Notes: generated from the sequence alone by a model not told the origin. A stretch of DNA of 49,778 nt from Chytriomyces cf. hyalinus JEL632 (GCA_025435555.1 JAIWWG010000156.1:1-49778); one strand, 5' to 3'. Shown: positions 1 through 10,513, numbered from the stretch's first letter. Made by a program: numbers and translations.

Positions 1-985
1 TGTTCCACCACATTCCAAAGCTCCGCATGCCGCAGGTTGAACAGCTCCTTTGCATCAACAGGTCTGAGAAGTAAATCATTCATAATCAATGACAAACAAT
101 TCAAAGCAAATCATTCAATAAAGAATCATACTCTAGGTTGCCTTGGCACCACTCCTTCAGATGATACCTCACTCCGCGGTAGGGAACAAGAACACACATA
201 ACCTGCATCTGCAACATAGCATCTCCCTTCTGGAATGACAAATCCATTTTCATATGCATCTGCAAGCACTTTGCCCTCATGAGCAGAACCCTCCCAGCCT
301 GCATGAATGAACTGAAACTTCATGTCAAAGCCACAAACACCAAGCACATTCTACATCAGCAATCCACCTTTACGACATCGGTATGGGTTGCTTTCAGTTT
401 CACCTACAATGGCACTGTTGTGCGTCCCGTCAAATGCTCCAACACAGCCGTCGAAGAATGGGGAGAATTTGGGATTGAATGCAATTTCAGGGGGGTTTGG
501 ACTATCTGCTTGCGGCAGGCACATGAATTTCGGTTGCAGCTTAAGGAGGGCATTCAGTACCCCTTGAAAAGATCAACTGACAGTATCCGCAGAGCATTGA
601 AATTGCTCTTGCATTGCAGGGTTGGAGTTATTCCCTCCCACAACATACAGGAAAATGGCGACTTGCTCAGATGGCTGCATGAACCGAGTTGTTGGAAGTG
701 CTCCAGTCAACACTAGCAGGTGCACCAAGCCACTGAAAAGAAAAGCCTCAATAAAAGAACAACAGCAAAAAAATGAAAGCCACTTACTCAAAGGTTTTAG
801 TGTTCATCCGAAGGGCATTGAGGATTCGAGTAGGATGTCTGCAGTGGATTTCTTGCAGCCACATGCTTCCTCTCAGAATGGAAGTGTGCCGCAGGACTCA
901 GATCCGCCTGTGGAGGTTCTTGTCAATGAGCGAGATAGTTATGCAAAGAATCATCATTAACAAGGCTTTCTTGATGATGCGTTCA
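1..985 (-). pseudogene. PIF/Harbinger transposase, decayed and cut by the window edge
   Basis: Reading the minus strand from about 985 down to 1 gives successive blocks typical of PIF/Harbinger (DDE_Tnp_4, HARBI1-like) transposases. They are an N-terminal SILRGSMW block (about 870-895), an ...QVAIFLYVVGGNNSNPAMQ helix block (about 620-690), FDGCVGAFDGTH containing the first catalytic Asp (about 420-465), GWEGSAHEGKVL and YVADAGY with the second Asp (about 190-300), LVPYRGVRYHLKEW (about 135-190), and ELFNLRHAELWNVVE at the very edge (1-55). The reading frame changes between VADAGY and LVPYRG, and there is an in-frame TGA at 898-900, so it is not functional. The element continues to the left of the window. 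The family call is firm; exact ends and introns are not. Confidence 0.85.
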
Positions 986-1246
986 AGCTCCTGCCAAAGG
1001 AGGCATGGTCATTTTGGTAACAGTTTGACTGTTCGGTGTGAGTTGATTAGCTGTCGTGAGAATATGTTAGGGCTCTTCAAACATACCAAATGCCCTGGGT
1101 GCAGGTTGACTGTGACCAAGCCTGAGTGATTGCAAGGTTTATGATGGGAACAGCAGTGGATGCCTTTTGTAGTGACTGTGCTGTTTGTGGGGACTATGGG
1201 TGGCTAGAAACAGCAGTACCTGCGTTGGTGCTGGGCCAAAGTGTTG

Positions 1247-1357
1247 GTGCTGGAGGTGCAGTGCTGGAGGTGCAGTGCTGGAGGTGCAGTGCTGGAGGTG
1301 CAGTGCTGGAGGTGCAGTGCTGGAGGTGCAGTGCTGGAGGTGGAGTGCTGGAGGTGG
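1247..1357. repeat. 14-bp minisatellite, 8 units
   Basis: Eight head-to-tail copies of the 14-base unit gtgctggaggtgca, the last two slightly diverged or clipped. Because 14 is not a multiple of three, each frame reads the same 14-residue cycle. This is why long Cys/Trp/Gly-rich or Pro/Thr/Ser-rich open frames appear on both strands here; I do not regard them as genes. The rest of 990-1555 shows no recognisable gene. Confidence 0.9.
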
Positions 1358-1554
1358 TAGTGGGAGAGTAGCTCTGGGCAGAGGAGGCAGCAGGTTGCTG
1401 TTGGTAATGTTGTGGCAGTGTGTTGGCAGCTGTACAGTTCTTGCACTTTTTTCTCCTCCACTTGAGGGGAAACACTGTGACTCATATCCCCTCATTGCAA
1501 GGACGCAATAAGGGGAATGGGTGGCACCATTTTTGCGTTTTTTTTTCCAAGAAC

Positions 1555-2120
1555 TGTTGAATATCAGTCTCAAGTGATGGAGCACTGTTTACTTCAATAA
1601 AGGTTAATTCTCCCCAATTCATCTCTTATTCTCTACTGCAGATAAAGAAGAGTCACGCACCTCACCATTCCACTAACCTCAATACATATGGGCATGAATT
1701 ATGACATTGAGTAGGGTAAACATCTAGTAGATAACAAGGAATGAATATACGAATCCTCATGTTCTATAAAGGGTGCAGACTTGTAGATGACGATAGCTTA
1801 TTCTACAACATGATTTCAACTATTCTTGCTCTGATCAAGCATAAACATGGTTGGAAAGCAAATGTATGGAATTTATATGATTCTGGCATAGCTGTTAAGG
1901 TTTGCGACTACAGACCTGCAGGTCACTAGTTCAACCCACACTGCTGCGAACTTCATGCAGCTATCTTCTGATCTTTATAGGGAAATAAGCAGAAGAAGAG
2001 GAAATAGAAATCAACTTGGACAAGTATTCTATTACCACTTTTGTATGACTAATCTGTCAAGCCAGTCAAGCAATTAATCAATAACCTTACCCACTGTGGG
2101 GATATTGATTATAATTGACA
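1555..2120 (+). repeat. Dispersed repeat with tRNA-like promoter, copy 1
   Basis: Positions 1555-2110 match 49221-49778 almost base for base, in the same orientation. The first ~45 bases encode the same peptide end (EYQSQVMEHCLLQ) as the copia-like pol remnant at the right edge, followed by an AATAAA. The middle holds an RNA polymerase III-type promoter: A box beginning at 1884 (TGGCATAGCTGTTAAGG) and B box at 1928 (AGTTCAACCC), 44 bases apart as in a tRNA. The unit could be a tRNA-derived SINE transduced with copia sequence. It could also be a copia LTR: it starts TGTTGAATAT and a TG...CA unit could end at 2120. No target-site duplication is visible around 1555-2120. Confidence 0.8.
1884..1938 (+). 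promoter_or_regulatory. tRNA-like internal Pol III promoter (A and B boxes), copy 1
   Basis: A box TGGCATAGCTGTTAAGG and B box AGTTCAACCC are separated by the canonical 44 bases, with an AGGTC variable-loop-like string just before the B box. The T-arm does not pair properly, so this is not a functional tRNA gene. Confidence 0.6.
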
Positions 2121-2350
2121 AGCCTTTGCTGTCAGCCCAGTTCTGATTAATGAATCAGCCTGAAAACTGATTTGTGAGCAATGACTCACTTTTTCAGCAA
2201 TTTCAAACTGGAAAATGACAAATAAGTGATTTCACCTCCATAATGACTTTTCTGACTGAAAATCTTAATTATGACAAATGAAATGGAAAAAAAGGTGGCT
2301 GAGAAGTGAAATTGAAGAAAGCCTAATTAGATTTTATGGGAGACAAAAAT

Positions 2351-2359
2351 GTATATAAG
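2351..2359 (+). promoter_or_regulatory. TATA-like box upstream of the Myb/SANT remnant
   Basis: The string tatataagg lies about 90 bases before the ATG at 2447, in an otherwise gene-free stretch (2121-2446). It is a plausible ancestral promoter of the broken Myb/SANT-like gene. Confidence 0.4.
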
Positions 2360-2446
2360 GAGAGCTGTTTTGATGTGTTGTGATTCACCCTTAAGATAAT
2401 AAATACTTATCAGCCCAAGTTCAAAACCAAACAAGAACAAGATGCA

Positions 2447-3950
2447 ATGACACCACGATCAGCACCACAGACGTCACCCTGCCAGAACGCTCAGCTGTAC
2501 CAGATACCACCCCACCCTCCAATCCACGCGTATGCCCAGCCTCTGGCCCACACACATGCCCAGCCTCAAGCATACATTCCAACCCAGACCCCTCCAACAC
2601 AGACCGCTCCAGCCCAGACCACTCCAGTACGGCAACCGCACTCTTGGGCAAAGGAGGAAGTCTACTACATGCTGCATTTGCTGTTGATTGAAGCCAATCG
2701 TGGCAAATGAGCTGCTGGAACGTTCAAGCCAGAATCATGGCAGGTGGTGCTTGACAAGCTGAACTGAGAGTTCAACATCCAGTTGGACCTCACCCAAATC
2801 AAATCCAAGGTCAACATCCTCAAGCTCAAGCTTGGCACTGCTTTGAAGATGTGAGACCTCAGCAGTTGGGGTTGGAATTTCTCCATTCATGCACCAACCA
2901 ATGAAAAAGATGTTGTGAGGGCATACATTGCGTTAAGCTTGCTTTTATGTGTGTACGTGCGTGCCTTGCTGACCATTTTGTTCAGGCTCTACCTAAAGAC
3001 AAGCAGGTATTGGCGCACAAGCTGACAACTTCTGGTCTCGCTGACTTTGAATGTCTGAACTCGTTGTTTACGGAGAGCATGGCCACGGGAAGGCTTGCCA
3101 GAAGCTCTGTGAACACTGAAGCCCCAGCCCCACCTGCTCCAACCCCACTTGCTTCTCCTGCCACCAATACATCTATACCAGCAAGCCAACACCCAGTTAC
3201 TGCGGGGACCCTCTGACAATTCTCAAGACCTTGTCAACAACGATGACCTGTTCTCCTTTGCACCACTCCCGCTTTCTCTTGCCTGCCCTAACAGTGGTCC
3301 CTCAGGTTTGAGTGTGGTGCCACAAAGCTTAGCCTCACATGCAGCTACTCTGATCATTGGTCACTGGGATTCACCTATTCTGTCATCTACTGTATCAACC
3401 CCAAATCCTTTCTTAGCAACACCTTCTGCTGCCTTCAGTGAGTTTTCACCTGTTGCTGAATCTTTTTGCCTCTGCTGACACTGTTTTATGAACAGCCACT
3501 CAACAAAAGAAAGTATCTGCTCTTCTCAGCTCCGGTGAAAGTGTAAGGGAATGTCCAAAGCGCTCCCACACTCTGGCGGCACCTCCATCTGAACTTGCTG
3601 TCTTTGCTGAAGGCCTGAAGTCCATTGTTGTTGTCCTGAATACACCACCAGCACCACCACACCACCACCACCACCTCCAGTTGCACTTCCCCCAGCTTAT
3701 GAACTTGCCATCCTGTCTCCTGCTATCCAACTGTCCATCTTTGTCACCAAAAAAGTGAACAGGGTACTCACCTGGTTCAATGGAGAGCTGAATGGAGAAA
3801 AGCTTGATTGGCTGGACATGTCACTCACAGGCAGGTACTGTGAATTGTTTGAAAACTCTCACCGAGCTGCGACTTTTTTGGGGACTCTGACAGACGAGGC
3901 GTCTGTTGAATTTCTGCGTCACTTGTGGAAGACAATTATTTCTGTGGAAG
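2447..3950 (+). pseudogene. Myb/SANT-like DNA-binding protein of a Harbinger-type element, broken
   Basis: A Pro/Gln/Thr-rich leader is followed by a Myb/SANT-like domain (Myb_DNA-bind_3 type): SWAKEEVYYMLHLLL, then FKPESWQVVLDKLN, then IQLDLTQIKSKVNILK and WGWNF. The frame stays open from 2447 to about 2940 except for three stops, all TGA, at 2708, 2765 and 2852. Each falls where Arg would fit the domain. An intron probably ends at the cag near 2986, after which ...LAHKLTTSGLADFECLNSLF and SMATGRL resemble the segment following the Myb domain in Harbinger partner proteins. A frame near 3755-3925 (FNGELNGEKLDWLD, AATFLGTL) looks like the C-terminal helical part. PIF/Harbinger elements normally encode a transposase plus a Myb-like protein, so this is probably the partner of the transposase at 1-985, oriented divergently. 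Confidence 0.7.
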
Positions 3951-4361
3951 GGCCGAAATGTGAGTGCAGGGGTTTTCTTTTTGCGGAAGGTTTCCTTTTT
4001 CTTGGGTGTTCATTTGTATTCAAATTAAAGTGAGTGTCTTGTGTAACCACTTTTCCCATCAAATACTGTATATTGAGCTTGGAAAACAGCTCCTGGCTGT
4101 TTCTCCAATGTGGACCTGAAGTGGGCCAAGTTGTACATTTGGGCTTGGAAATAGGATCTGCAAAATAACTCCATCTCGCAAATACTGTTTTGGTGTCTTT
4201 GGTGGTCAGATTGTATATTTTCATCAGTTGATATCTGTGATGTTGTGTTTGACGAAAAAATACAACTTTGACCCCCCATAAGCAGTATTTTAACCCTTGC
4301 CGAATGCAGCTTTATTCATCTCCAACCAGCTTCAACTCCCGCAGATAAATAGCGCATGTAC
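3951..4361. other. Intergenic tail between transposon remnant and the first cellular gene
   Basis: No domain, repeat or RNA gene recognised. Short frames on both strands look random. The right end of the Harbinger-type element may lie here, but I could not identify a terminal inverted repeat because the left end is outside the window. Confidence 0.4.
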
Positions 4362-6827
4362 CTACTCGCTTTGAGGCTCTGCAGACGTTAACCTCGAATG
4401 CAACGAGCCCATGCTCGCAATCATGGACTGATTTGACGCAAGCGATCTTGTTGAAGCAGCCCTCGCTCGCACGACATCCAATGTGTCGGATCCCATCAGT
4501 GGACCCTTGTGGATGTTATTCGCGTTTGATTCCCTTTTTTTGCTTCCAGTTCTTTTCCTGCGAGTTGCTGGGGACCCAGACACAGGTGCCAGCGACTTGG
4601 CAATAGGGTACCCGTCCATATATCGACCAATTGCGGATGCTGACGTTTGAAAATGAGAGGCATTCCATCCCATCTTACTCAGAGTGCCAGACAGGGAGGC
4701 AGTTTCGGCATTGTCTGCCAGCTTCTGGTTTTGCGCGTTCACCGCTTCGAGGCTCGAGTAATATCGACTCAGCGCCAGTTTAGATGTCATCTTGGCTTCC
4801 TCCAATCGAGCATTGGTTCGGTTTTTTGGTCCTGAGTTTGGCCCATCCTCGCTGTTTTCTGTGCATGTTTCATCACTCCCGTTGCAGCTGCATCCCGTTA
4901 CGGATCCCCTCCCGCATGATGACTCCGAAATTGATCCTGGTTTAAACGCGTTGCGGATGCCAGGCGCAAGTCTAAATGTTAAGGCATTTGGGGGCTTGTT
5001 CTGCGGTTGCGAAAGATCCAAACGATGACTCTTAATCCCTGTAGTGGGTGTATTTAAAGCGACTTTTGTTCCGGTGTCGGTATTCTGATCCATAGCCGGT
5101 GAATGGCGGCATTTGACACTGCATAATCCGAAACGCGCAAGCCCATCCTTCAGTTGTACCGAAAGCAGCTGAGCAGCGAGTTGTTTTTCCCTCTCAGAAT
5201 CTTTGAGGAATGGCATCAGAACTCTGAAGATATTGGCTGAGATGTTTTGAATTGGATCTGCATCAACCAAAGAGTTGCCACCGTCATTGTGAAGCATATT
5301 CGGGGGTTCCTTGTTTGACGAATGATGGACCGCTTCTTGGGTTGGCAGCTGTGGTTTCGTGTCCAAATGGCTCGGGTGTGAGGAAGGTTGCGAGACTGTC
5401 GGATGCACAAGTTCCCTGCGCTTCTCATTTCGAGCATCTTCTGCACCACACTCAAAGTCTTCACTGGACACTAGTAGCATTGCATTACCAGCCCCAGATG
5501 CGTCTGATTCTAAACCATTTGCAAGTTGCGAGTCCGATTCGAGTTTTTTGTCTGATGGTCGTTCCAAAGACTGCGAATGTGAGAGAACAGGTTGCACTGG
5601 AGAAGGGAGTTTCTGCATTGCAGTGAAACTGGCGATTTTGTCCATGGCAAATCGGCTTGTTCTGGTCAGTGTTGTGCGCGTACTCACAGGAAGCCTCGAA
5701 TGGCTCCCGCATAAACTAACGAGCGATGCGCTTTTTGAAGATGGCTGTCTGGAGTTGGAGACTTGCGAACTTGGTGTTTGAGATGCTGATTTTGCCGAAT
5801 GCAGTGGAACTGGGATTCGTGATGACGGCCAACTGTGATGCACGCCTGACGCATTTGTCATTGTGTGGAGACACTTCGGCGACAGTTGAAGATCTGGAGC
5901 AGACTGAGACGCTACAGTCTGCGGAAGATTGGTCGCGTTAGCTGTACTTGTTCTTCTTGAAGCGGGATCGTTTGTCCTGGTTACAGCAAGCGTGTGAGCT
6001 GATTCTGCAGAGTTGTCCCTTTTCGAGTCGCAATCAATCTCGAATGAAACCTTGGCGTGACTGACTCGACCATATTTGGAGTCATGCTCCGATCTCTGAT
6101 TTCGGATCGCGCTTTTGTGCACCGACAGTTGCTCAGTGCTGCGTTGCGTGGTCAGCTTGGACCTTAGTGGGAACCGATTCAGAGATTTTGTTGTAGTATT
6201 GTTCAGCTTGAGAGCCGAGTTCAGACTATTGCGTTTTGAAAGCAGTTTTGAAGGGTGCATTATGTTTTCTTGACCAGAGGAAGCCATGTCGCCGAATTTG
6301 CTCGCAATACTCAAAGCATCGCCAACAGCACAACTCAACGCAGCGGGCTCTGGAATAATGGTTGCTTCATCTTCTGCTCTGGAATACGCGCGGGCGGCGA
6401 GCGCTGGGCGTTCTTCCTGTTTCAAATGACAATAAAATTCAGCGCTACCAAAATCCAGCAACAGAAACTGACTTACTCTGGGCATCATCTTTGGTTTGGT
6501 CTTAACGAGATCTTTTACCAAATCATTCACGTGATGAACATCGTCGGTTTCAAGCTGGGAAATCATTTCCTGGCTCTTTTTGCCCAGACTAACGTTGGAT
6601 CCCCACTTTGAAATGCTTTCGCTGGCGCTTCTTTTCCGTTCTCCGAATCCATCCTCTGAAAGTGTCTCTTGAGACGCGTTTTGTTTCGATGCTGGTGCGA
6701 CAAGGTCTTTGATTCTGTCGGACCAACTCCTGGGTGCGCGACTGCTGCTCTCTCGCATGATGATATTGTTGTCTCTTAGTTGGGCATTGCCAGCGTGATC
6801 GCAGCTCCGGGCCAGAGTGGACGCCAT
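4362..6827 (-). CDS. Ser-rich disordered protein with an SxIP motif, function unknown
   Basis: A single open frame of 821 residues starts at ATG 6827. It very probably contains one intron, 6476 down to 6417 (60 bases, GTAAGT...CAG), whose removal keeps the frame and leaves 801 residues. The exon ends read ...KPKMMPR|EERPALAARAYS. The protein is almost entirely low complexity (Ser, Thr, Pro, Lys, Asn) with no recognised enzyme fold. One notable motif is SSRIPVP in a basic Ser-rich stretch, followed by HSRLPVST; S-x-I-P in such context is the EB1-binding signature of microtubule plus-end proteins. That role is inference from a short motif. The gene is divergent from the PHD-finger gene at 7458. 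Confidence 0.65.
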   Translation of the reverse strand: MASTLARSCDHAGNAQLRDNNIIMRESSSRAPRSWSDRIKDLVAPASKQNASQETLSEDGFGERKRSASESISKWGSNVSLGKKSQEMISQLETDDVHHVNDLVKDLVKTKPKMMPRVSQFLLLDFGSAEFYCHLKQEERPALAARAYSRAEDEATIIPEPAALSCAVGDALSIASKFGDMASSGQENIMHPSKLLSKRNSLNSALKLNNTTTKSLNRFPLRSKLTTQRSTEQLSVHKSAIRNQRSEHDSKYGRVSHAKVSFEIDCDSKRDNSAESAHTLAVTRTNDPASRRTSTANATNLPQTVASQSAPDLQLSPKCLHTMTNASGVHHSWPSSRIPVPLHSAKSASQTPSSQVSNSRQPSSKSASLVSLCGSHSRLPVSTRTTLTRTSRFAMDKIASFTAMQKLPSPVQPVLSHSQSLERPSDKKLESDSQLANGLESDASGAGNAMLLVSSEDFECGAEDARNEKRRELVHPTVSQPSSHPSHLDTKPQLPTQEAVHHSSNKEPPNMLHNDGGNSLVDADPIQNISANIFRVLMPFLKDSEREKQLAAQLLSVQLKDGLARFGLCSVKCRHSPAMDQNTDTGTKVALNTPTTGIKSHRLDLSQPQNKPPNALTFRLAPGIRNAFKPGSISESSCGRGSVTGCSCNGSDETCTENSEDGPNSGPKNRTNARLEEAKMTSKLALSRYYSSLEAVNAQNQKLADNAETASLSGTLSKMGWNASHFQTSASAIGRYMDGYPIAKSLAPVSGSPATRRKRTGSKKRESNANNIHKGPLMGSDTLDVVRARAASTRSLASNQSMIASMGSLHSRLTSAEPQSE

Positions 6828-7457
6828 GCGGGGTGGAGGGGTCGCAGTGTTGGATGTTTGAGCGTAAATTCCAACTCTTCCATTCGTTCCATCAAAACAC
6901 CACTGCCATTGCTTTTAGATATTCAACTGCTTGAACCAACTCGTCTCTGGCAAATGATAACACAGTGTGTTCAAAGTAAAATAAACACACGACAAGAAAG
7001 CAAGACTTGGCAGCTTTCCAGCTTTCCTGGTCCCCCCCTGCTCGCCGCAAACATCCCAGGCGCGCCCAGACCCTGCCTCACCTGTACCGCCACTGGCCTT
7101 CGAGCATTTGGCGAATACCGCCGTTACTGGGTGGCTCTTGCGTGAGAGTATCTTCAGCCTCACCCCGATACACACCGGACGAACCTCACTCGCATCATAT
7201 CGTATCCATTGCGCTGGCATCAAATCTTGAATCGAAGGCTACGTTATTGTTTGAGCTTGGACGGCAGCTTTGAGGTTCTGCAGCCACTGCATCTTGTCTT
7301 CGCAAAAACTACTTTGTGTACAATCAAAACAAAACCAAGGCCTCCGCCAATCTTCTCTTTCAACGAATCGATGGTGATCAGTTTTGTCCCTATCGTGTTG
7401 CGTATGCACCATCAATAACTATATATCACCCAAAATTACCACCTCCCGCAGCTCAGC
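6828..7457. other. Divergent intergenic region
   Basis: About 630 bases between two outward-facing start codons, presumably carrying both promoters. Translations in this stretch show no domain, and no repeat was found. An AT-rich patch near 7415-7435 (aactatatatcaccc) precedes the ATG at 7458. Confidence 0.4.
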
Positions 7458-9867
7458 ATGAATAACACCTCCACGACTCGGATCAAAACAAAGTCTCTTT
7501 CAAAGTGCCCGCCAACAATTCTCGGTTCCTCCGCCACGGACGGGCTTCCCTTCTTGGACTCCTCGCTTTTGCCCTTGTCACAACTATCCCCTCTCAAACA
7601 GACACCATACTCGGTAGCCTTCGATTCGCTTCAATCTCCGGCAAATGATTCTTTGAACCGGCCTCAGAGCTCATCTGCTCTCTCCATGCATAGCAATACG
7701 TCCATGTCAATTGCGCCAGCACGACGAAACAGTCCCCGGCGGAGCACAGCTTTAACAAGCGACCCGTCATCCATCTCAATATCCTCTCTTAAAAGAAGAA
7801 GCTCCACGAATGGGGCCACTCCCGCAGCACCTCTGGATTTTATCGGCGCAGCGTCTGTTGGAAATCAGCACTCGGAACTATTCTATTTTGACCACAATCA
7901 AATGATTACGGAGGATTCGATATTTCCTGGCATTGGTGCGCTGGATTTTGAATCCATGTTTGCGAACGACCGGGCCGAACAAGCGTATCACCCCTTTGAC
8001 GTGCGAGTTTCGGCGCCATCGAAACCACCAATGGTTGATGTGTTTGGGGGTGCAAACGTGGATGAAACGTCGGGACAGCTGGATCTTATGACTTTTTCCT
8101 TTGACTCGTCTGTGAGTGTTGCCGTTCCTTTTGCGTTTTTTTCAACTCCCGATGCAGTCCTCATTGCCTTTTTCTCGCAGCATGACTTTGACTACCCCAT
8201 CACTGCCGGATCCTCCGCTGCCCTTACCCAAGGGCGCATCAGCAACGCGCCCTCCATTTCAAATACCCTCAATGCCCGAAGCAATCTATACCAAACAGAA
8301 AACGGCCGAAATGCAATCCTTCCACCCACCCAACAACCAGATATCCTTCCACCAATTGTATCTATCCACGAGGATCGAAGAACGAATACCAATTCAGCGA
8401 GTCTAGCAGCAGGAGCAGGATTGCACAATGGGTCTTCAGCCACCGTTTCTAAAAGTCAACGGCATCGGATCGACGAATCCAAAACCCCCATTTCAAATCT
8501 ATCGGAATCAGTTATTGCAGCACCGGATGTGAAACAGTCGGAAAAGATTCTTGCTTTTCGAGTTGCTCCCTTGTCACCACCGACTTTACCAAAACTGAAG
8601 CTGCGGTTAAGGACAGGAAAAGCAGTCGTCAGTTCAAGTTCTGAAATTCTTACTAAAGAGAAGAAGACGGATGATCAAAAGGCCGCAGCAGCTGGGATTC
8701 AAAGCGTCACAGTTGCAAATCAGAAAGAGATTATTGGCTCGAATGCGATCGCGCTGAATACACATGAGTCAAGAATCCTGCAACCGAATCCAACCATACA
8801 GTCCGTGCAGGAGAATGCGGGTGCATTGCCTGAAAAGCATTTTGTAGCATCCCAAGCAGCCACTGCAATGGCGACTATCATAACGCCCGGTGCTGCGACC
8901 GTCCATGAAAGCGCTCCTATACACCACCTTGCTGTGATGCCATCAATTATACCAGCGGGAATAACGCAGAAACCCATCATTGCTTCAGAATCAACAACAA
9001 CCAAGCATGATCCACACCCAACCCATGTATCACAAGACTTGAAGAAAGCTGAATCTTCACCTGCAAATTTACCAATCGAACCCAAACCCTCTGAAAAGGC
9101 TCAGCCAATCCCCGCCAAGGAACCAATCCCCACTCCTCCTCTTGTTGCAGATGTAACGGCTGTTGTACCACAAAATGAATCTCAGGGGAAACGCGCAAAG
9201 CGCGAAAAGAGGCAGATTTGGGCGTGGGTTCCTGTGATTCCTGCGGAGGTTAAACCGGTTGACTTGTCTGCAGGGCGGTCACTGCGGACAAGAACAAGCG
9301 ATGCACATGAGCGTGCATCTGCGCGAACGGAGGGTGATGGAATTGAGGCGGGGCGAAAAGCGAAGCGGCGAAAGTCAGAGCTTCCTGTTGTTAGCGAAGT
9401 TCGGGTCGCTGAAGTGAAAGTCGAAAGCGCCATCATGGGTAAAATTGAGCCATCACCGGTTTCCATCATTCCTGATGTGCAGTTACCTCAAGTTTCAATC
9501 GCTGCTGTCGCTCAGTTGCCAAAAGCAGTTTCGTTAAGCATGAGTGAAGGTCAAAACACTCTCACTCCTTCAGAAGTGAAACAAAATGAAATGCCCACTC
9601 CAATTGCAGTGGACACAGTGCCGAACGCCCCAGTGAAACCTGTAGAAATTGCTGCGAAATCAATTCTTGTCATCGACCCACCTGCTGCTATTCCAGCAGA
9701 AGCTCCGAAGCGCAGCGGGGTTTGCCATTCATGTAAAACACCTGGAAAACTATTGGACTGCACAGCATGTCTCCTGTCATACCATTTCACGTGCGTCGAA
9801 GAAGGACTCGAAAAAAACTTGGAAGCGCAAAAGAAATACATTTGCAATCGCTGTCAGTTTATGCAAG

Positions 9868-9927
<60 letters not shown>

Positions 9928-10513
9928 ATTTTTTTGGCATTGTTTAACGTTTCTAAATCGTAATATTTTTGCGCAGGACGACATTATACCAGAACAACCG
10001 CCTCATACTCAGTTACCGCAATCAAATCATATCCTAGCTGGAATTTCAGCTGCCATGGCGCAACTGAAAGACTCGGGTGCATTACGCGCAGCACATCGAC
10101 CCAAGGGAAGACTTGGTCGGCCTCCGAAATCGCAGAAACTCAAACTCCCGAAACCAGTCGCGCCCACCGCATTATCAGCCATCCCAACTGCCATTGCTCC
10201 TCTAATTGCAACCAACAAGGATCCCTCCTCACTACCAGTCGTTGCTCCACCGATCCCGAAACTGAGAGTGCGATTGACCGTGAGACCCGCCGGCTCATTC
10301 AACCTGTCAAACGCGTTTGAATCTGAACCGCGGCCGGAGCCGGGGTCTCTGCCTGTGAACACTGTGTACCGAATCACAGAGTCGAAAATCAAACGTGACT
10401 TTTTTGCCAAAGTTCGGGCAAACAATAGCAGCAATGTATCAGTCAAGGCAATGTCTTTGGAACGGTACAAAATGCTTCTTGAATTGGAGAGGAACGCGCA
10501 TAAAAGCGCGTAA
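7458..10513 (+). CDS. PHD-finger and AT-hook protein, probable chromatin factor
   Basis: Exons 7458-8111, 8181-9869 and 9977-10513 give about 959 residues. Intron 1 (8112-8180, GTGAGT...CAG, 69 bases) keeps the frame and can be read through. Intron 2 (9870-9976) is certain, because its removal joins two coding blocks. Most of the protein is disordered and rich in Pro, Ala and Lys. Near residues 732-781 is a C4HC3 PHD finger: CHSC, DCTAC, YHFTC, ICNRC. Exon 3 adds KGRLGRPPK, an AT-hook (the GRP core binds the minor groove of AT-rich DNA). A conserved-looking C-terminal helix ends the protein. PHD fingers read histone H3 tails, so a nuclear chromatin role is likely; the specific complex is not identifiable. 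The 5' splice site of intron 2 is the first GT of a (GT)28 microsatellite. Confidence 0.8.
9870..9925 (+). repeat. (GT)28 microsatellite forming a 5' splice site
   Basis: An uninterrupted GT tract begins exactly at the exon boundary gag|gtgtgt of the PHD-finger gene and fills half of the 107-base intron, which ends gcgcag|gacgac at 9976/9977. Confidence 0.9.

Noticed and set aside
1126-1585. Several overlapping Cys/Trp/Gly- and Pro/Thr-rich open frames on both strands
   Set aside because: They are readings of the 14-bp minisatellite, which lacks stops in every frame.
1928-1938. Functional tRNA gene in the 556-bp repeat
   Set aside because: A and B boxes are present but the T-arm and acceptor stem do not pair.
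2447-2940. Reassigned TGA codon (alternative genetic code)
   Set aside because: UBE2S, FHIP, DHDDS, WIP and inhibitor-2 models all end naturally at TGA after their conserved C-termini, so TGA is a stop here.
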